NCBI GenBank assembly: GCA_905381055.1
Contig: CAJPUR010000018.1
Location: forward strand, 1 to 35,665
Direction: 5' to 3'
DNA: 35,665 bases
From: an uncultured Flavobacteriaceae bacterium
GTDB taxonomy: Bacteria > Bacteroidota > Bacteroidia > Flavobacteriales > Flavobacteriaceae
Shown one piece after another: positions 8,960 through 17,344 of this stretch. The notes below the pieces were generated by a model. It was not told the origin of the DNA, did no database searches, and saw only the letters and a list, made by a program, of their open reading frames with translations. The translations under genes and the position numbers were made by a program. The stretch's first letter is position 1. Each line of letters begins with the position of its first letter.

Positions 8960-10009
8960 ATGAAAAAAAATTTTTTGTTTTTTCTTATTCTATTAATACA
9001 GCCTTTATTTTGTCAAGAAAAAGCCCAAAAAAATATTATTTTGATTATTGGCGATGGGATGGGAGTTCCCCAAATTACTGCTGGAATGTATAAATTAAAG
9101 AATCAAACCGCTTTAGAAAATTTTCCAATTATTGGATTATCCAAAACCCATTCTTCTAATGCCCTTATTACTGACTCTGCAGCTGCTGGAACTGCAATAG
9201 CTTGTGGAGAAAAAACTGCTAATGGTACTTTAGGCATAAGCATGAGAAATCAAAAACTAACTTCAATTTTAGAATTGAGTAAACAAAAAGGTTATAAAAC
9301 TGGAATTATTGCAACATCAACTATTGTTCATGCAACGCCGGCTGCTTTTTACGCAAATGTCATAAGTCGAAATCAATATGAAGACATTGCTCTTCAATTA
9401 GTTAATAGTGATGTAGATTATTTCATTGGAGGGGGACGTAAATTTTTTATTAGTCGAAAAGATAAAAGAAATCTTATGAAAGAAATGTCTGATTATGATT
9501 TTGTGAACTCAATTAAAAAATTTGATGAATCTGAGTCTAACAAAATAGGATATTTTACTAGTAGTGAGGATCCATATCCAATAAGAAATGGTAGAATTCC
9601 TAAACTTTCACTTGCCGTTGAAAAAATGTTACCAAAATTATCCAATACCAATAATCCTTACTTTCTCCTAGTTGAGGCATCTCAAATTGATTGGGGTGGC
9701 CATAAAAATGATATAGATTATGTATTGTCTGAATTTATAGATATGAATGAAGCAATAAATAAAGTATTAGAATTTACTAAAAATGATAAAAATACAATTG
9801 TAATTGTTACCGGAGACCACGAAACTGGAGGTTTAGCTATAATTAGTGGTAGAATTAGAAATTTTCAAATGAAAACAGAATTCAGTACAATTGGCCATTC
9901 AGCAGCAATGATTCCAGTGTTCGCTAAAGGTCCACACTCTGAAATTTTTTCAGGTATTTATGATAATACAGACATATTTAAAAAAATGTTTTTTGTTCTA
10001 AATAATTAA
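8960..10009 (+). CDS. phoA: Exported alkaline phosphatase (PhoA family)
   Basis: Releases phosphate from organic phosphomonoesters in the periplasm. The signal peptide is residues 1-18 or so (KKN, hydrophobic core, then LFCQEKA). The 349 aa length is shorter than the E. coli enzyme, consistent with a compact form lacking surface inserts. Metal and catalytic residues are visible: Asp32 in GDGMG, nucleophile Ser73 in TDSAAAGTA, His124 in TIVHATPAAF, Glu239 with Asp244 and His247 in VEASQIDWGGH, Asp286 and His287 in TGDHETGG, and His313 in GHSAAMIPVF. The fit points to phosphate scavenging. I do not see a Pho box. It ends one base short of the convergent gene's stop. Confidence 0.95.
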   Translation: MKKNFLFFLILLIQPLFCQEKAQKNIILIIGDGMGVPQITAGMYKLKNQTALENFPIIGLSKTHSSNALITDSAAAGTAIACGEKTANGTLGISMRNQKLTSILELSKQKGYKTGIIATSTIVHATPAAFYANVISRNQYEDIALQLVNSDVDYFIGGGRKFFISRKDKRNLMKEMSDYDFVNSIKKFDESESNKIGYFTSSEDPYPIRNGRIPKLSLAVEKMLPKLSNTNNPYFLLVEASQIDWGGHKNDIDYVLSEFIDMNEAINKVLEFTKNDKNTIVIVTGDHETGGLAIISGRIRNFQMKTEFSTIGHSAAMIPVFAKGPHSEIFSGIYDNTDIFKKMFFVLNN

Positions 10010-10010
10010 T

Positions 10011-11033
10011 TTATTTAGTCCTTGCTTTCATTAAAACTTTAGATTTAAAATTTACATCGCTTTCAATAATTGTAAAAAAACTTTCAATATATGAAAGGGC
10101 CTGATCATACTCTTTTGAAATATCAAACTCTTTTTCTAAACTTTTAACTGTATCAATTATTTCACTCTTTTTATCTAAAAATTGTTGTCTAATTTTTTGC
10201 ATTAGGCTCTCATCCCTTTTGAATCCTCTATAAACTCTTTGAGTTACTGAGGTTATTCCAAGAGTTTCATTAGCAACTGAATAACTAGCATTAACTAATC
10301 CTGACATATCAAAATCATATGGTAATGGCAGTATCATTTTATCAATATATAGTAATTTTCCATTATGTTGATAAGCAACAGAAAAATCAGTATTACCAAT
10401 CATAAATTGAAATAAAGCATTTTGGACAGAAGTATCAGCATCCATCGCAAGGGGATGAATAAATCTTTCAAAAACTTTACCATCATGGAATTTAGCAACT
10501 TTTTTGTCATCTTCAATTAAAAATCCTTTAAGCTGAAAGTCTTTAGATTTTTTCCCTTTAACTTCTCGAAATTGAATATCAACAAGTCTAGTTTGAAAAT
10601 GATATGGAGAAATAATTTCATAAAGTTTGTAAGCCAAATACTCTTTAATAATGTTATCATTTAAATCTTTTTCATTTTTACATGGCAATACTAATTTTAA
10701 TTTTTTATTGCCTTTAAAAAGTGTTTCTTTAGAAACTGATTTACTAATTTTCATTTTTATAGGAGGAAAATAACAAGTCTTTCTCCTAAAATTACCTCTT
10801 GCTCTGAGATTTAAAGGAAAACTAATCCATTCATCAGATTCATTTTTATAATATAGATCTGTATCTATGTAAGTTGAATCATTTGTTTTCTTAACTTTTT
10901 TATTTGAAAAACTTAACTTAAGTGGAAGAATATCTTGTTTTTCAAATAATTTATTTATTTTATTTTGACTGTAACTAATTGATATTGAGAAAACAAACAG
11001 AATAGTATAAAGGATGGTCTTAATTTCTTGCAT
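10011..11033 (-). CDS. Secreted protein with CotH-kinase-like motifs
   Basis: 340 aa with a clear signal peptide (about residues 5-22, ending ISYSQ). I do not recognise a named family with certainty. The middle holds LRARGNFRRKTCYFPPIKMKI (76-96), a conserved-looking RGNxRR segment, and the C-terminal half reads GNTDFSV (213-219), HNGKLL (223-228) and LPYDFDMSG (237-245). In order and spacing these resemble the CotH atypical kinase fold, where a DxxxHN loop is followed by a metal-binding DFD segment. If so it might phosphorylate or otherwise bind surface proteins; this is inference. The gene is tail-to-tail with the alkaline phosphatase (one base apart) and has a TATATTTG box upstream. Confidence 0.6.
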   Translation of the reverse strand: MQEIKTILYTILFVFSISISYSQNKINKLFEKQDILPLKLSFSNKKVKKTNDSTYIDTDLYYKNESDEWISFPLNLRARGNFRRKTCYFPPIKMKISKSVSKETLFKGNKKLKLVLPCKNEKDLNDNIIKEYLAYKLYEIISPYHFQTRLVDIQFREVKGKKSKDFQLKGFLIEDDKKVAKFHDGKVFERFIHPLAMDADTSVQNALFQFMIGNTDFSVAYQHNGKLLYIDKMILPLPYDFDMSGLVNASYSVANETLGITSVTQRVYRGFKRDESLMQKIRQQFLDKKSEIIDTVKSLEKEFDISKEYDQALSYIESFFTIIESDVNFKSKVLMKARTK

Positions 11034-11059
11034 AGTAAAATAATTGTTTTTAATTTAAC

Positions 11060-11067
11060 CAAATATA
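11060..11067 (-). promoter_or_regulatory. Probable -7 promoter box of the CotH-like gene
   Basis: Minus-strand TATATTTG matches TAnnTTTG, 26 bases before the ATG at 11033. No clear -33 element is visible. Confidence 0.4.
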
Positions 11068-11083
11068 AAATTTTTTAATTACT

Positions 11084-11827
11084 GTGAATCAATATTTAAC
11101 TATAATTAACAAAAGAACACTAATTACACTTATAATAACTTTATTTGTTCCTTTTGTTTGTTTTAAATTTAGTATTTCATACAATATAGATTTAACTTTC
11201 ATAAGTATTGCTATAATTTTCCCTCTAGTTTTTACAATTAGAGGTGCATTTAGAAGAAGGGAAAAAGCCCTTGAACATCTCAGTAGGTTTAGAGCTAGTA
11301 AAATTACACTTCAAAATTTGTTTGATGAAAATACCAAAATGGATCAAGATAAAAAGGATATTATAGCCTCCATTTTAATCGAAATTAGTGACAAATTGGT
11401 AGATCATTTATCTAAAGATGACCATAATACGAATCAGCTAGATGAAACCATTAATAAAATTTATTTATTTGTAAAAACAAATCGTGAGTTTTTTGGTGGT
11501 GGTAGAAAAGAAAAAATTTTAAGATTTTTACGTGATGTTCATGAGTCTATAGATAATTTAGTTGCTATTCATACTCATAGAACCCCAATAAGCTTGAAAG
11601 CATACTGTCTAATTTTTATTTATATTTTTCCACTAATTTATACCCCTACAATTATTGAAAGAATAGGAGTTGGTCCTCAATGGTTGACTTACTTTATTGT
11701 TATATTAATTTCTTTTTTCCTAATTTCTCTCTATAACATCCAAGACCAAATGGAATATCCTTTTGACAGAGATGGTCTTGATGATATTAAATTGGAAGTT
11801 TTTCAACTAAATAGGAACGATAATTAA
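11084..11827 (+). CDS. Bestrophin-like four-helix membrane protein
   Basis: 247 aa, starting with GTG; no ATG or other good start lies nearby downstream. Two hydrophobic helices near 13-29 and 38-52 are followed by a long soluble helical section (about 55-165) and two more helices near 170-190 and 201-217. The tail QDQMEYPFDRDGLDDIKL (220-237) resembles the region after the last helix in bestrophin and DUF4239 proteins, where a (D/N)PF segment precedes a DI-L motif. Bestrophins are anion channels, so a channel role is possible but inferred. The gene starts 50 bases from the divergent CotH-like gene and ends five bases from the convergent GH43 gene. Confidence 0.6.
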   Translation: MNQYLTIINKRTLITLIITLFVPFVCFKFSISYNIDLTFISIAIIFPLVFTIRGAFRRREKALEHLSRFRASKITLQNLFDENTKMDQDKKDIIASILIEISDKLVDHLSKDDHNTNQLDETINKIYLFVKTNREFFGGGRKEKILRFLRDVHESIDNLVAIHTHRTPISLKAYCLIFIYIFPLIYTPTIIERIGVGPQWLTYFIVILISFFLISLYNIQDQMEYPFDRDGLDDIKLEVFQLNRNDN

Positions 11828-11832
11828 AATAA

Positions 11833-12897
11833 TTATTTCTCACTTTCTCCTACCAGTGCATTAATAGTTTCAATACTTCCATCATCATTGTGTATTAACT
11901 CAGAAAATTTTACTGATCTTAAATGAGTTTTACCACCTGACATTGAACTGTCATGAAAAAACAAATACCATTTTTTATCAATTTTAACAATTGAATGGTG
12001 ATTTGTCCAACCTAAAACTGGATTAAGAACAACTCCTTTATATGTAAAAGGCCCATATGGATTGTTTCCAATAGCATAAACAATTTTATGAGTATCACCT
12101 GTAGAATATGAAAGATAATATTTGTTATTGAACTTATGAATCCAGGCAGCTTCAAAAAATCTCCTATCATTATCTCCAGCAAGAATTAAATTTCCATTTT
12201 CATCCAATATTTTGACTTCCTTTGGTGTTTCATCAAACTCCAAAAGATTATCACTCATTTTAGCAACTAAAGGTAATAATGCCGGTTCGTTTTCTTTTGG
12301 TAAAAATGCAATAGGACTTTCGGGTTGTTCGTTATTGTAAACACCTGACCTCCACCTTTGAAGTTGTCCACCCCATATACCTCCATAATACATGTAATAT
12401 ACACCGTCGTCATCTTTAAAAACAGCAGGATCAATAGAAAAACTACCTTTAATTGGATTTTTCTCCGGTATAAATGGGCCGAAAGGCAAACTGGATTTAG
12501 CTACTCCAATTCTAAAAATTCCCAAGGAGTCTTTTGCAGGAAAAAAGAAAAAGTATTCCCCATTTTTTTTTGTTGCGTCAGGCGCCCACATCTGCTTTTT
12601 AGCCCAAGGGACATCATCAACATGAAGAACAACACCGTGATCTACAACTTTTGATTTAATACTATCCATTGAAAAAACATGATAATCTTTCATGGCAAAA
12701 TGACTTCCCAAATCATCAAAAGCATCACCTTCATCTATATCATGAGATGGATATATATATATATTATTTTCAAAAACATGTACTGAAGGATCAGCTGTGT
12801 AAATATTTTTAATTAATGGTTCAATATTATTATTTTTTTCAGAAACGCATGAGAAAAAAATTATGATAGTTGAGATAATTATTAGATGTTTTTTCAT
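11833..12897 (-). CDS. Glycoside hydrolase family 43 lipoprotein
   Basis: Predicted beta-xylosidase or arabinofuranosidase acting outside the inner membrane on plant- or algal-type glycans. The N-terminus is a lipoprotein signal with Cys17 (IIFFSC). The five-bladed propeller catalytic triad of GH43 is visible: base Asp36 in TADPSV, pKa-tuning Asp156 in SIDPAVF, and acid Glu249 in FFEAAWIH. WTNHHSIV near residue 300 gives the His that usually binds the central metal ion. The 354 aa length suits a single catalytic domain. No SusC/SusD pair or regulator lies beside it, so it is not in a classical polysaccharide utilisation locus here. Exact substrate cannot be read. Confidence 0.9.
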   Translation of the reverse strand: MKKHLIIISTIIIFFSCVSEKNNNIEPLIKNIYTADPSVHVFENNIYIYPSHDIDEGDAFDDLGSHFAMKDYHVFSMDSIKSKVVDHGVVLHVDDVPWAKKQMWAPDATKKNGEYFFFFPAKDSLGIFRIGVAKSSLPFGPFIPEKNPIKGSFSIDPAVFKDDDGVYYMYYGGIWGGQLQRWRSGVYNNEQPESPIAFLPKENEPALLPLVAKMSDNLLEFDETPKEVKILDENGNLILAGDNDRRFFEAAWIHKFNNKYYLSYSTGDTHKIVYAIGNNPYGPFTYKGVVLNPVLGWTNHHSIVKIDKKWYLFFHDSSMSGGKTHLRSVKFSELIHNDDGSIETINALVGESEK

Positions 12898-12932
12898 GTT
12901 AATATTATTTTTTTTAAGATAACAATAATTTA

Positions 12933-13166
12933 TTAATAACCATTAATACAATTTGTTGCTGCTATTCTAAAAGATTTAAATTTTTTAACACACTGAAAAT
13001 CCTGAAACCCCCAGTATTCAGATAAGGGCTCTAAACACTGACAAGATTTTAAGGTATAATCTGGAGCTCTATATTTAAGCTTTGAAATCTCAATGCCGTA
13101 ATTTATTTCATATGACAAGTGAAATAAAAAAAAAATAAATAAAAAAAAATAAATATATTTTGTCAT
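12933..13166 (-). CDS. Small secreted protein with four cysteines, unknown function
   Basis: 77 aa from the ATG at 13166. The upstream in-frame TTG at 13181 would lie inside a hairpin and is less likely. A hydrophobic signal peptide or anchor (KYIYFFLFIFFLFHLS) is followed by a short exported part with cysteines at about 42, 44, 59 and 73, which could form two disulfides. I recognise no family. It follows the GH43 gene's upstream side by 35 bases, so on the minus strand it is transcribed just before GH43 and could share its message. A terminator-like hairpin directly precedes the start codon. Confidence 0.55.
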   Translation of the reverse strand: MTKYIYFFLFIFFLFHLSYEINYGIEISKLKYRAPDYTLKSCQCLEPLSEYWGFQDFQCVKKFKSFRIAATNCINGY

Positions 13167-13209
13167 AAAAAAATGTTCCAAAATTTATGAAGAGATTTTG
13201 GAACATTTT
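13167..13209 (-). promoter_or_regulatory. Terminator-like hairpin directly before the small secreted protein gene
   Basis: Perfect 15-base inverted repeat (13170-13184 and 13195-13209, core ATGTTCCAAAAT / ATTTTGGAACAT) with a 10-base loop. On the minus strand it ends in seven T's (13173-13167) that touch the ATG at 13166. That is the layout of an intrinsic terminator or attenuator, or a structure hiding the ribosome site. It could alternatively be a dyad operator. Confidence 0.55.
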
Positions 13210-13210
13210 A

Positions 13211-13238
13211 TAAAACTAAAACTAAACTAAAACTAAAC
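13211..13238. repeat. Short tandem repeat TAAAAC/TAAAC, five units
   Basis: Reads TAAAAC, TAAAAC, TAAAC, TAAAAC, TAAAC in direct succession, immediately beside the hairpin at 13170-13209. Such a run can slip in copy number. Its role, if any, is unknown. Confidence 0.6.
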
Positions 13239-13457
13239 AAAAAAAATCTACACTATTTTTTATTTTATGATATAAATTTATTTTTAATTTCAGTAAATTA
13301 ACTGGTAATTATTCAGGAAAAATGAATTTTTTAGATATTATAATTTTTATAATCAATAAATTTAGAATTTAAAAATTTTAAACACTTAAAATTACCAATT
13401 TGATTAATTTTAATGATTTTATTTAAAGATCAAAAATTAACTTTTAATTTTAAAAAA
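13239..13457. other. A/T-rich intergenic stretch without visible genes
   Basis: About 220 bases between the tandem repeat and the tRNA-Leu terminator. It contains only very short open frames and no convincing promoter or structure beyond general A/T runs. I see nothing in it that I can support. Confidence 0.5.
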
Positions 13458-13459
13458 TT

Positions 13460-13493
13460 AAAAAATCCCCAACTAAAAGTTGAGGTTTTTTTT
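13460..13493 (-). terminator. Intrinsic terminator of tRNA-Leu
   Basis: On the minus strand CCTCAACT (13485-13478), loop TTT, then AGTTGGGG (13474-13467) form an eight-pair stem with one U-G pair, followed by A then five T's. In the plus direction one pair becomes a C-A mismatch, so it suits the minus strand. It begins 11 bases after the tRNA 3' end. Confidence 0.75.
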
Positions 13494-13495
13494 AG

Positions 13496-13577
13496 TGCGG
13501 GTGAAGGGACTCGAACCCCCATGCCGTTAAGCACTAGATCCTAAATCTAGCGTGTCTACCAATTTCACCACACCCGC
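13496..13577 (-). tRNA. tRNA-Leu, anticodon UAG
   Basis: The minus strand folds as a class II tRNA of 82 bases: acceptor GCGGGTG pairs with CACCCGC, the anticodon stem CTAGA/TCTAG encloses TTTAGGA (anticodon TAG, reads CUN leucine codons), a variable arm TGCTTAACGGCA follows, then the T arm with GGTTCGAGTCC. Discriminator base is A. The CCA end is not encoded. A terminator follows directly. Confidence 0.97.
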
Positions 13578-13596
13578 GAAATTTAATTAAAGGATT

Positions 13597-13604
13597 CAAA
13601 TATA
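13597..13604 (-). promoter_or_regulatory. Probable -7 promoter box of tRNA-Leu
   Basis: Minus-strand TATATTTG matches TAnnTTTG and sits 19 bases before the tRNA 5' end, a fitting distance for a short leader. Confidence 0.5.
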
Positions 13605-13686
13605 ATCAAGTTTTCAATAAAAAAATTTTATAAATCATCAAAAGAGTCAATATTTTAATATTAATTTTATTACAAAATTTAAATTA

Positions 13687-15066
13687 ATGCTTTTATCCAA
13701 TAAACAAAAAGACGATATTTTAAATGAATTAATGGATTTTTTAAAAATTCCTTCAATAAGTGCTGATTCTAATTATAAAAATGAAATTTTAAGAGCAGCA
13801 AAATGGACTAAGAATTCATTAATAAAAGCTGGATGTGAAAGAACCAAAATTTTTGAAACTGACGGGCATCCAATTGTATACGGTGAAAAAATAGTTGATA
13901 CAAAACTACCTACTATTCTTACTTATGGTCATTACGACGTTCAACCCCCTGACCCTCTTGATCTTTGGGATTCTCCTCCTTTCAAACCCATAGTTAAAAA
14001 AACTAAAATTCATCCTGATGGAGCAATTTTTGCTAGAGGTTCATGTGATGATAAAGGTCAACTCTTTATGCATATTAAGGCATTAGAAATAATGATTTTA
14101 AATAATTCTCTCCCTTGTAATGTGAAGTTCATGATTGAAGGTGAGGAAGAAATTGGAAGCAGTAACCTTGAGGTTTTTTTAAAAAACAATAGTAAACTAC
14201 TTAAAAATGATATTATTTTAATATCAGATACTAGCATGATAAGTAATACTCAACCTTCAATAACAACTGGTTTAAGAGGGCTAAGTTATATGGAATTGAT
14301 TTTAACTGGACCAAATAGAGATCTACATAGTGGGTTGTACGGTGGAGCAGTTTTAAATCCTATTAATGAGTTGGCTAAAATAATTTCAAAATTTCATGAT
14401 GAAAAAAACAGAATAGCCATTCCAGGATTTTATGAAAAAGTAATTGAAGCAGATTTTAATGAAAGAAATAAAATATCATTAACACCATTTAATATCAAAA
14501 AATACAAGAAAGAACTACAAATTGAAGAAGTTGGAGGCGAAAAAGGGTTTTCAACATTAGAAAGGACTTCAATAAGACCAAGCTTGGATGTTAATGGTAT
14601 ATGGGGTGGTTATACTGGTGAAGGAGCAAAAACTGTAATTCCAAGTGAAGCATATGCAAAAATTTCAATGCGTTTAGTACCAAATCAAGATTGGGAAAAT
14701 ATAAGTTTATTATTCAAAAAATATGTTGAATCTATAACTCCAAAAGGTATTTCACTGAAAATAATTAAACATCATGGAGGATCTCCTTATTTAACTCCTT
14801 CTTCAAATGATGGTTATAAAGCTGCTCAACAAGCATATACTGAGTCTTTCAAAAAAGAACCCCTTCCACAAAGAGGTGGAGGGAGCATACCCATTGTCCC
14901 ATTATTTGAAAAAATACTAAAAAGCAAAAGTATTTTAATGGGCTTTGGCCTTGATAGTGATTCCATTCACTCTCCTAATGAGCATTTTGGTATTTTTAAT
15001 TTATTTAAAGGGATAGAAACGATACCTTTATTCCATAAAAATTTTAAAAAAATTTTTCGAAAATAA
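13687..15066 (+). CDS. M20-family metallopeptidase (dipeptidase)
   Basis: Two-zinc peptidase of 459 aa, predicted to cut dipeptides or short peptides in the cytoplasm; no signal peptide is seen. Metal ligands are visible: His82 and the following Asp84 in YGHYDVQPPDP, the bridging Asp in ARGSCDDKG (116-124), the catalytic and ligand Glu pair in EGEEEIGSSN (151-160), an Asp in ILISDTSM, and the last His in DSIHSPNEHFG near the C-terminus. The dimerisation domain lies between, with GLRGLSYMELILTGPNRDLHSG carrying the conserved second-subunit His. The closest type is the PepV/CNDP-like M20 dipeptidases; the exact peptide preference is unknown. Its stop is two bases from the convergent hemW. Confidence 0.92.
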   Translation: MLLSNKQKDDILNELMDFLKIPSISADSNYKNEILRAAKWTKNSLIKAGCERTKIFETDGHPIVYGEKIVDTKLPTILTYGHYDVQPPDPLDLWDSPPFKPIVKKTKIHPDGAIFARGSCDDKGQLFMHIKALEIMILNNSLPCNVKFMIEGEEEIGSSNLEVFLKNNSKLLKNDIILISDTSMISNTQPSITTGLRGLSYMELILTGPNRDLHSGLYGGAVLNPINELAKIISKFHDEKNRIAIPGFYEKVIEADFNERNKISLTPFNIKKYKKELQIEEVGGEKGFSTLERTSIRPSLDVNGIWGGYTGEGAKTVIPSEAYAKISMRLVPNQDWENISLLFKKYVESITPKGISLKIIKHHGGSPYLTPSSNDGYKAAQQAYTESFKKEPLPQRGGGSIPIVPLFEKILKSKSILMGFGLDSDSIHSPNEHFGIFNLFKGIETIPLFHKNFKKIFRK

Positions 15067-15068
15067 TA

Positions 15069-16193
15069 TCAAATAATAAATAAATCTGATGCAATTCCAT
15101 CAGTGAGAAACTTTCCTTTTTTTGAAATTCTTAAAATATCCTCATCCCAAAATAGATTTGAAGATCTAATATGATTTTTCGATTTAAGTTCAATCAAAGA
15201 GAGGTATTCCTTACCAAATTCTTTTAAAATTTTCTTTGAAGATACACCCCAAATAGTTCTTAAACCTATCATAATATATTCATTGAACTTATCATTTTTT
15301 GTAAGTTTCTCTCTACTTGCCGGTAACTTATTCAATTTAATGCTATTGATGTATTTTATGTTATTTGAAATATTCCAACTTCTGTATTCACCATCAAAAC
15401 TATGGGCAGAGGGACCGATACCTATATAACTTTCTCCTAGCCAATAGGATTCATTATTTTTAGAATAAAAATTTTTTTTTCCAAAATTTGAAATTTCATA
15501 ATGATCATATCCCTTTTTATCTAAAAAATCTAATGTAAAATTAAACTGATTTAAAACCTCTTTTTCACTTAAAAGATTAATTTTCTTCTTATTGACCCAG
15601 TCGTTGAATACAGTATTTTCTTCTATAGTAAGGGCGTAAGCCGAAATATGTGGAGGTGAAAAGCCTATAGCTTTTTTTAAGTTTTTTGACCATTTATCAA
15701 TAGTCATATTTGGTAAACCATAAATTAAATCAATTGAATAATTTTTTAATTTTTTTTTTACTTCTTTTATTACATTAATTGCTTGGTTAGAGTTATGTCT
15801 TCTATTCATTAAATCAAGATCAGAGTCAAAAAAACTTTGAACACCAACACTTATTCTATTTATACCAATTTCTATATAATTTTCAATATCACCGTCTTTA
15901 ACATCATCTGGATTTACTTCTAAAGAAATTTCAATTTTTTTATCTAAATTAAAATTCTGTCTAACTGAATCAATTAAACTTTTAATTATCGACTTTGCTA
16001 AAATTGATGGAGTCCCTCCCCCAAAGTATATGCTATGAATTTTTTTGTTTTTCAATTCATTCCGTCTTAATTCTATTTCTTTTAATAAGGAATTTATCAA
16101 TAAATCTTTTTTTTCAAGTTTAGTTGAAAAATGATAATTACAATAATTACAAGCTTGTTTACAAAAAGGAACATGTATATATACAGATGCCAT
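15069..16193 (-). CDS. hemW: Radical SAM heme chaperone HemW
   Basis: Formerly annotated as an oxygen-independent coproporphyrinogen oxidase; HemW proteins bind heme and help insert it into respiratory enzymes. The 374 aa protein has the radical SAM cluster motif Cys11-x3-Cys15-x2-Cys18 in PFCKQACNYCNYHF, then SIYFGGGTPSIL, the SAM-binding EVNPDD, RISVGVQSF and DLIYGLPNMT. HemW has CNYC where true HemN has an extra cysteine (CxxCxC), and the N-terminal HemN extension is missing, which supports HemW. Last gene of a minus-strand run lipoprotein-ruvC-hemW, 19 bases after ruvC. Confidence 0.93.
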   Translation of the reverse strand: MASVYIHVPFCKQACNYCNYHFSTKLEKKDLLINSLLKEIELRRNELKNKKIHSIYFGGGTPSILAKSIIKSLIDSVRQNFNLDKKIEISLEVNPDDVKDGDIENYIEIGINRISVGVQSFFDSDLDLMNRRHNSNQAINVIKEVKKKLKNYSIDLIYGLPNMTIDKWSKNLKKAIGFSPPHISAYALTIEENTVFNDWVNKKKINLLSEKEVLNQFNFTLDFLDKKGYDHYEISNFGKKNFYSKNNESYWLGESYIGIGPSAHSFDGEYRSWNISNNIKYINSIKLNKLPASREKLTKNDKFNEYIMIGLRTIWGVSSKKILKEFGKEYLSLIELKSKNHIRSSNLFWDEDILRISKKGKFLTDGIASDLFII

Positions 16194-16212
16194 AAATATT
16201 GTTTCTTAAAAA

Positions 16213-16764
16213 TTATTCTTTAATTTTTTTTGGGTTATTCTTAACATAAGAACCCCATCCAGTGTATTTTTTCTTATTTCCATCTTTACCCATATTATAA
16301 AAATGACAAACTGCTGCAGCAAGACCATCAGTTGAATCGAGATTTTTTGGTAAATCTTTAAATCCTAGTTGCATTTGAAGCATTTTTGCTACTTGTTCCT
16401 TACTTGCGTTTCCGTTACCAGTAATTGACATTTTAATTTTTTTAGGTGAATATTCAGTGATAGGAATTTCCCTTGTTAGACCGGCTGACATAGCTACACC
16501 TTGAGCTCTACCAAGCTTTAACATTGATTGAACATTTTTTCCAAAGAATGGAGCTTCTATTGAAATCTCATCAGGTTTATGATTATCAATTAATTCAATT
16601 GTTCTATGAAAAATATGTTTAAGCTTTAGATAGTGATCAGAGTATTTAGAAAGATTTAATTCATTTAATAGTAAAAAAATCATTTTATTATTAACAACTT
16701 TAATCAAACCATAACCCATCAAAGTTGTTCCTGGATCTATTCCTAAAATTATTTTTTCATCCAT
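16213..16764 (-). CDS. ruvC: Holliday junction resolvase RuvC
   Basis: Endonuclease that cuts four-way DNA junctions during recombination repair, working with RuvAB. The protein is 183 aa from the ATG at 16764; a TTG two codons upstream is possible. The RNase H fold residues are visible: Asp10 in LGIDPGTTLMGYG, the Glu in EISIEAPFFGKN, and the C-terminal acidic pair in NLDSTDGLAAAVCH. The KMSITGNGNASKEQVAKML segment is also typical. The start overlaps the end of the upstream lipoprotein gene by eight bases (ATGGATGA), suggesting coupled translation. Confidence 0.96.
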   Translation of the reverse strand: MDEKIILGIDPGTTLMGYGLIKVVNNKMIFLLLNELNLSKYSDHYLKLKHIFHRTIELIDNHKPDEISIEAPFFGKNVQSMLKLGRAQGVAMSAGLTREIPITEYSPKKIKMSITGNGNASKEQVAKMLQMQLGFKDLPKNLDSTDGLAAAVCHFYNMGKDGNKKKYTGWGSYVKNNPKKIKE

Positions 16765-17251
16765 TATCAATTAAGGATACAATAATGTTAATAGGTATTT
16801 TAATTTTGGTGGAAACAAAAACTCCAACATTTGTTTTTACAGCTGGTAGAGCTTTTGGAAAGTTTTTTACTGATTCCCTAATTATATCATCAATATCAGG
16901 AATAGCTAATCTTATTTTTGGAGTACTGTTAATTTCTTCAACACTAAAATTCCCATCAGTATCGATATTTAAAATTAAAATTAATTCCTGATCAAATGGT
17001 TCTTCAACTGCAATATCTTTTTCATATAAAAATTCTGATATTAAATCAGAAACTAAACTCGCAAAACATTCTTTTTGATCTTTAGATTCTAAATTTTCAC
17101 ACTCAGGAAATGAAGGATGTTGGTCTTTATCTGACCATTTAGATTGTTTAATGATTTCAGCAGGTGATATTACCTCAGTATTAAAGAAAGAACAAGAAAT
17201 AAAACTTAAAAATATTAAACAGAGAAAAAATATATTTTTAAAAAACTTCAT
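16757..17251 (-). CDS. Small lipoprotein with TonB-C-terminal-like domain
   Basis: 164 aa. The signal ends at a lipobox with Cys20 (LSFISC), so it is likely anchored in the outer or inner membrane. Residues 105-162 (LILILNIDTDGNFSVEEINS..., then IIRESVKNFPKALPAVKT..., then TKIKIPINIIVSL) follow the strand-helix-strand plan of the TonB C-terminal domain, including the LPxxxPA-like turn, but there is no Pro-rich spacer or long transmembrane anchor. It may be a structural relative rather than an energy transducer. A middle acidic region contains two cysteines (ECENLESKDQKECF). First gene of the operon with ruvC and hemW. Confidence 0.7.
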   Translation of the reverse strand: MKFFKNIFFLCLIFLSFISCSFFNTEVISPAEIIKQSKWSDKDQHPSFPECENLESKDQKECFASLVSDLISEFLYEKDIAVEEPFDQELILILNIDTDGNFSVEEINSTPKIRLAIPDIDDIIRESVKNFPKALPAVKTNVGVFVSTKIKIPINIIVSLIDNG

Positions 17252-17344
17252 ATTCTATAATTATCTTCGAAAAGCGATTTAAATTTAATATTTTTTGTAA
17301 AATAGATAAAGTTTATCTTAATTAAAAAATAAACTTCAAAAAAA

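Noticed and set aside
13211-13238. Short tandem repeat considered as a CRISPR array
   Set aside because: Units are 5-6 bases in direct contact with no spacers, and no cas genes are present.
15069-16193. Assignment as oxygen-independent coproporphyrinogen oxidase HemN
   Set aside because: The protein lacks the HemN N-terminal extension and the extra cysteine of CxxCxC, so HemW is the better call.
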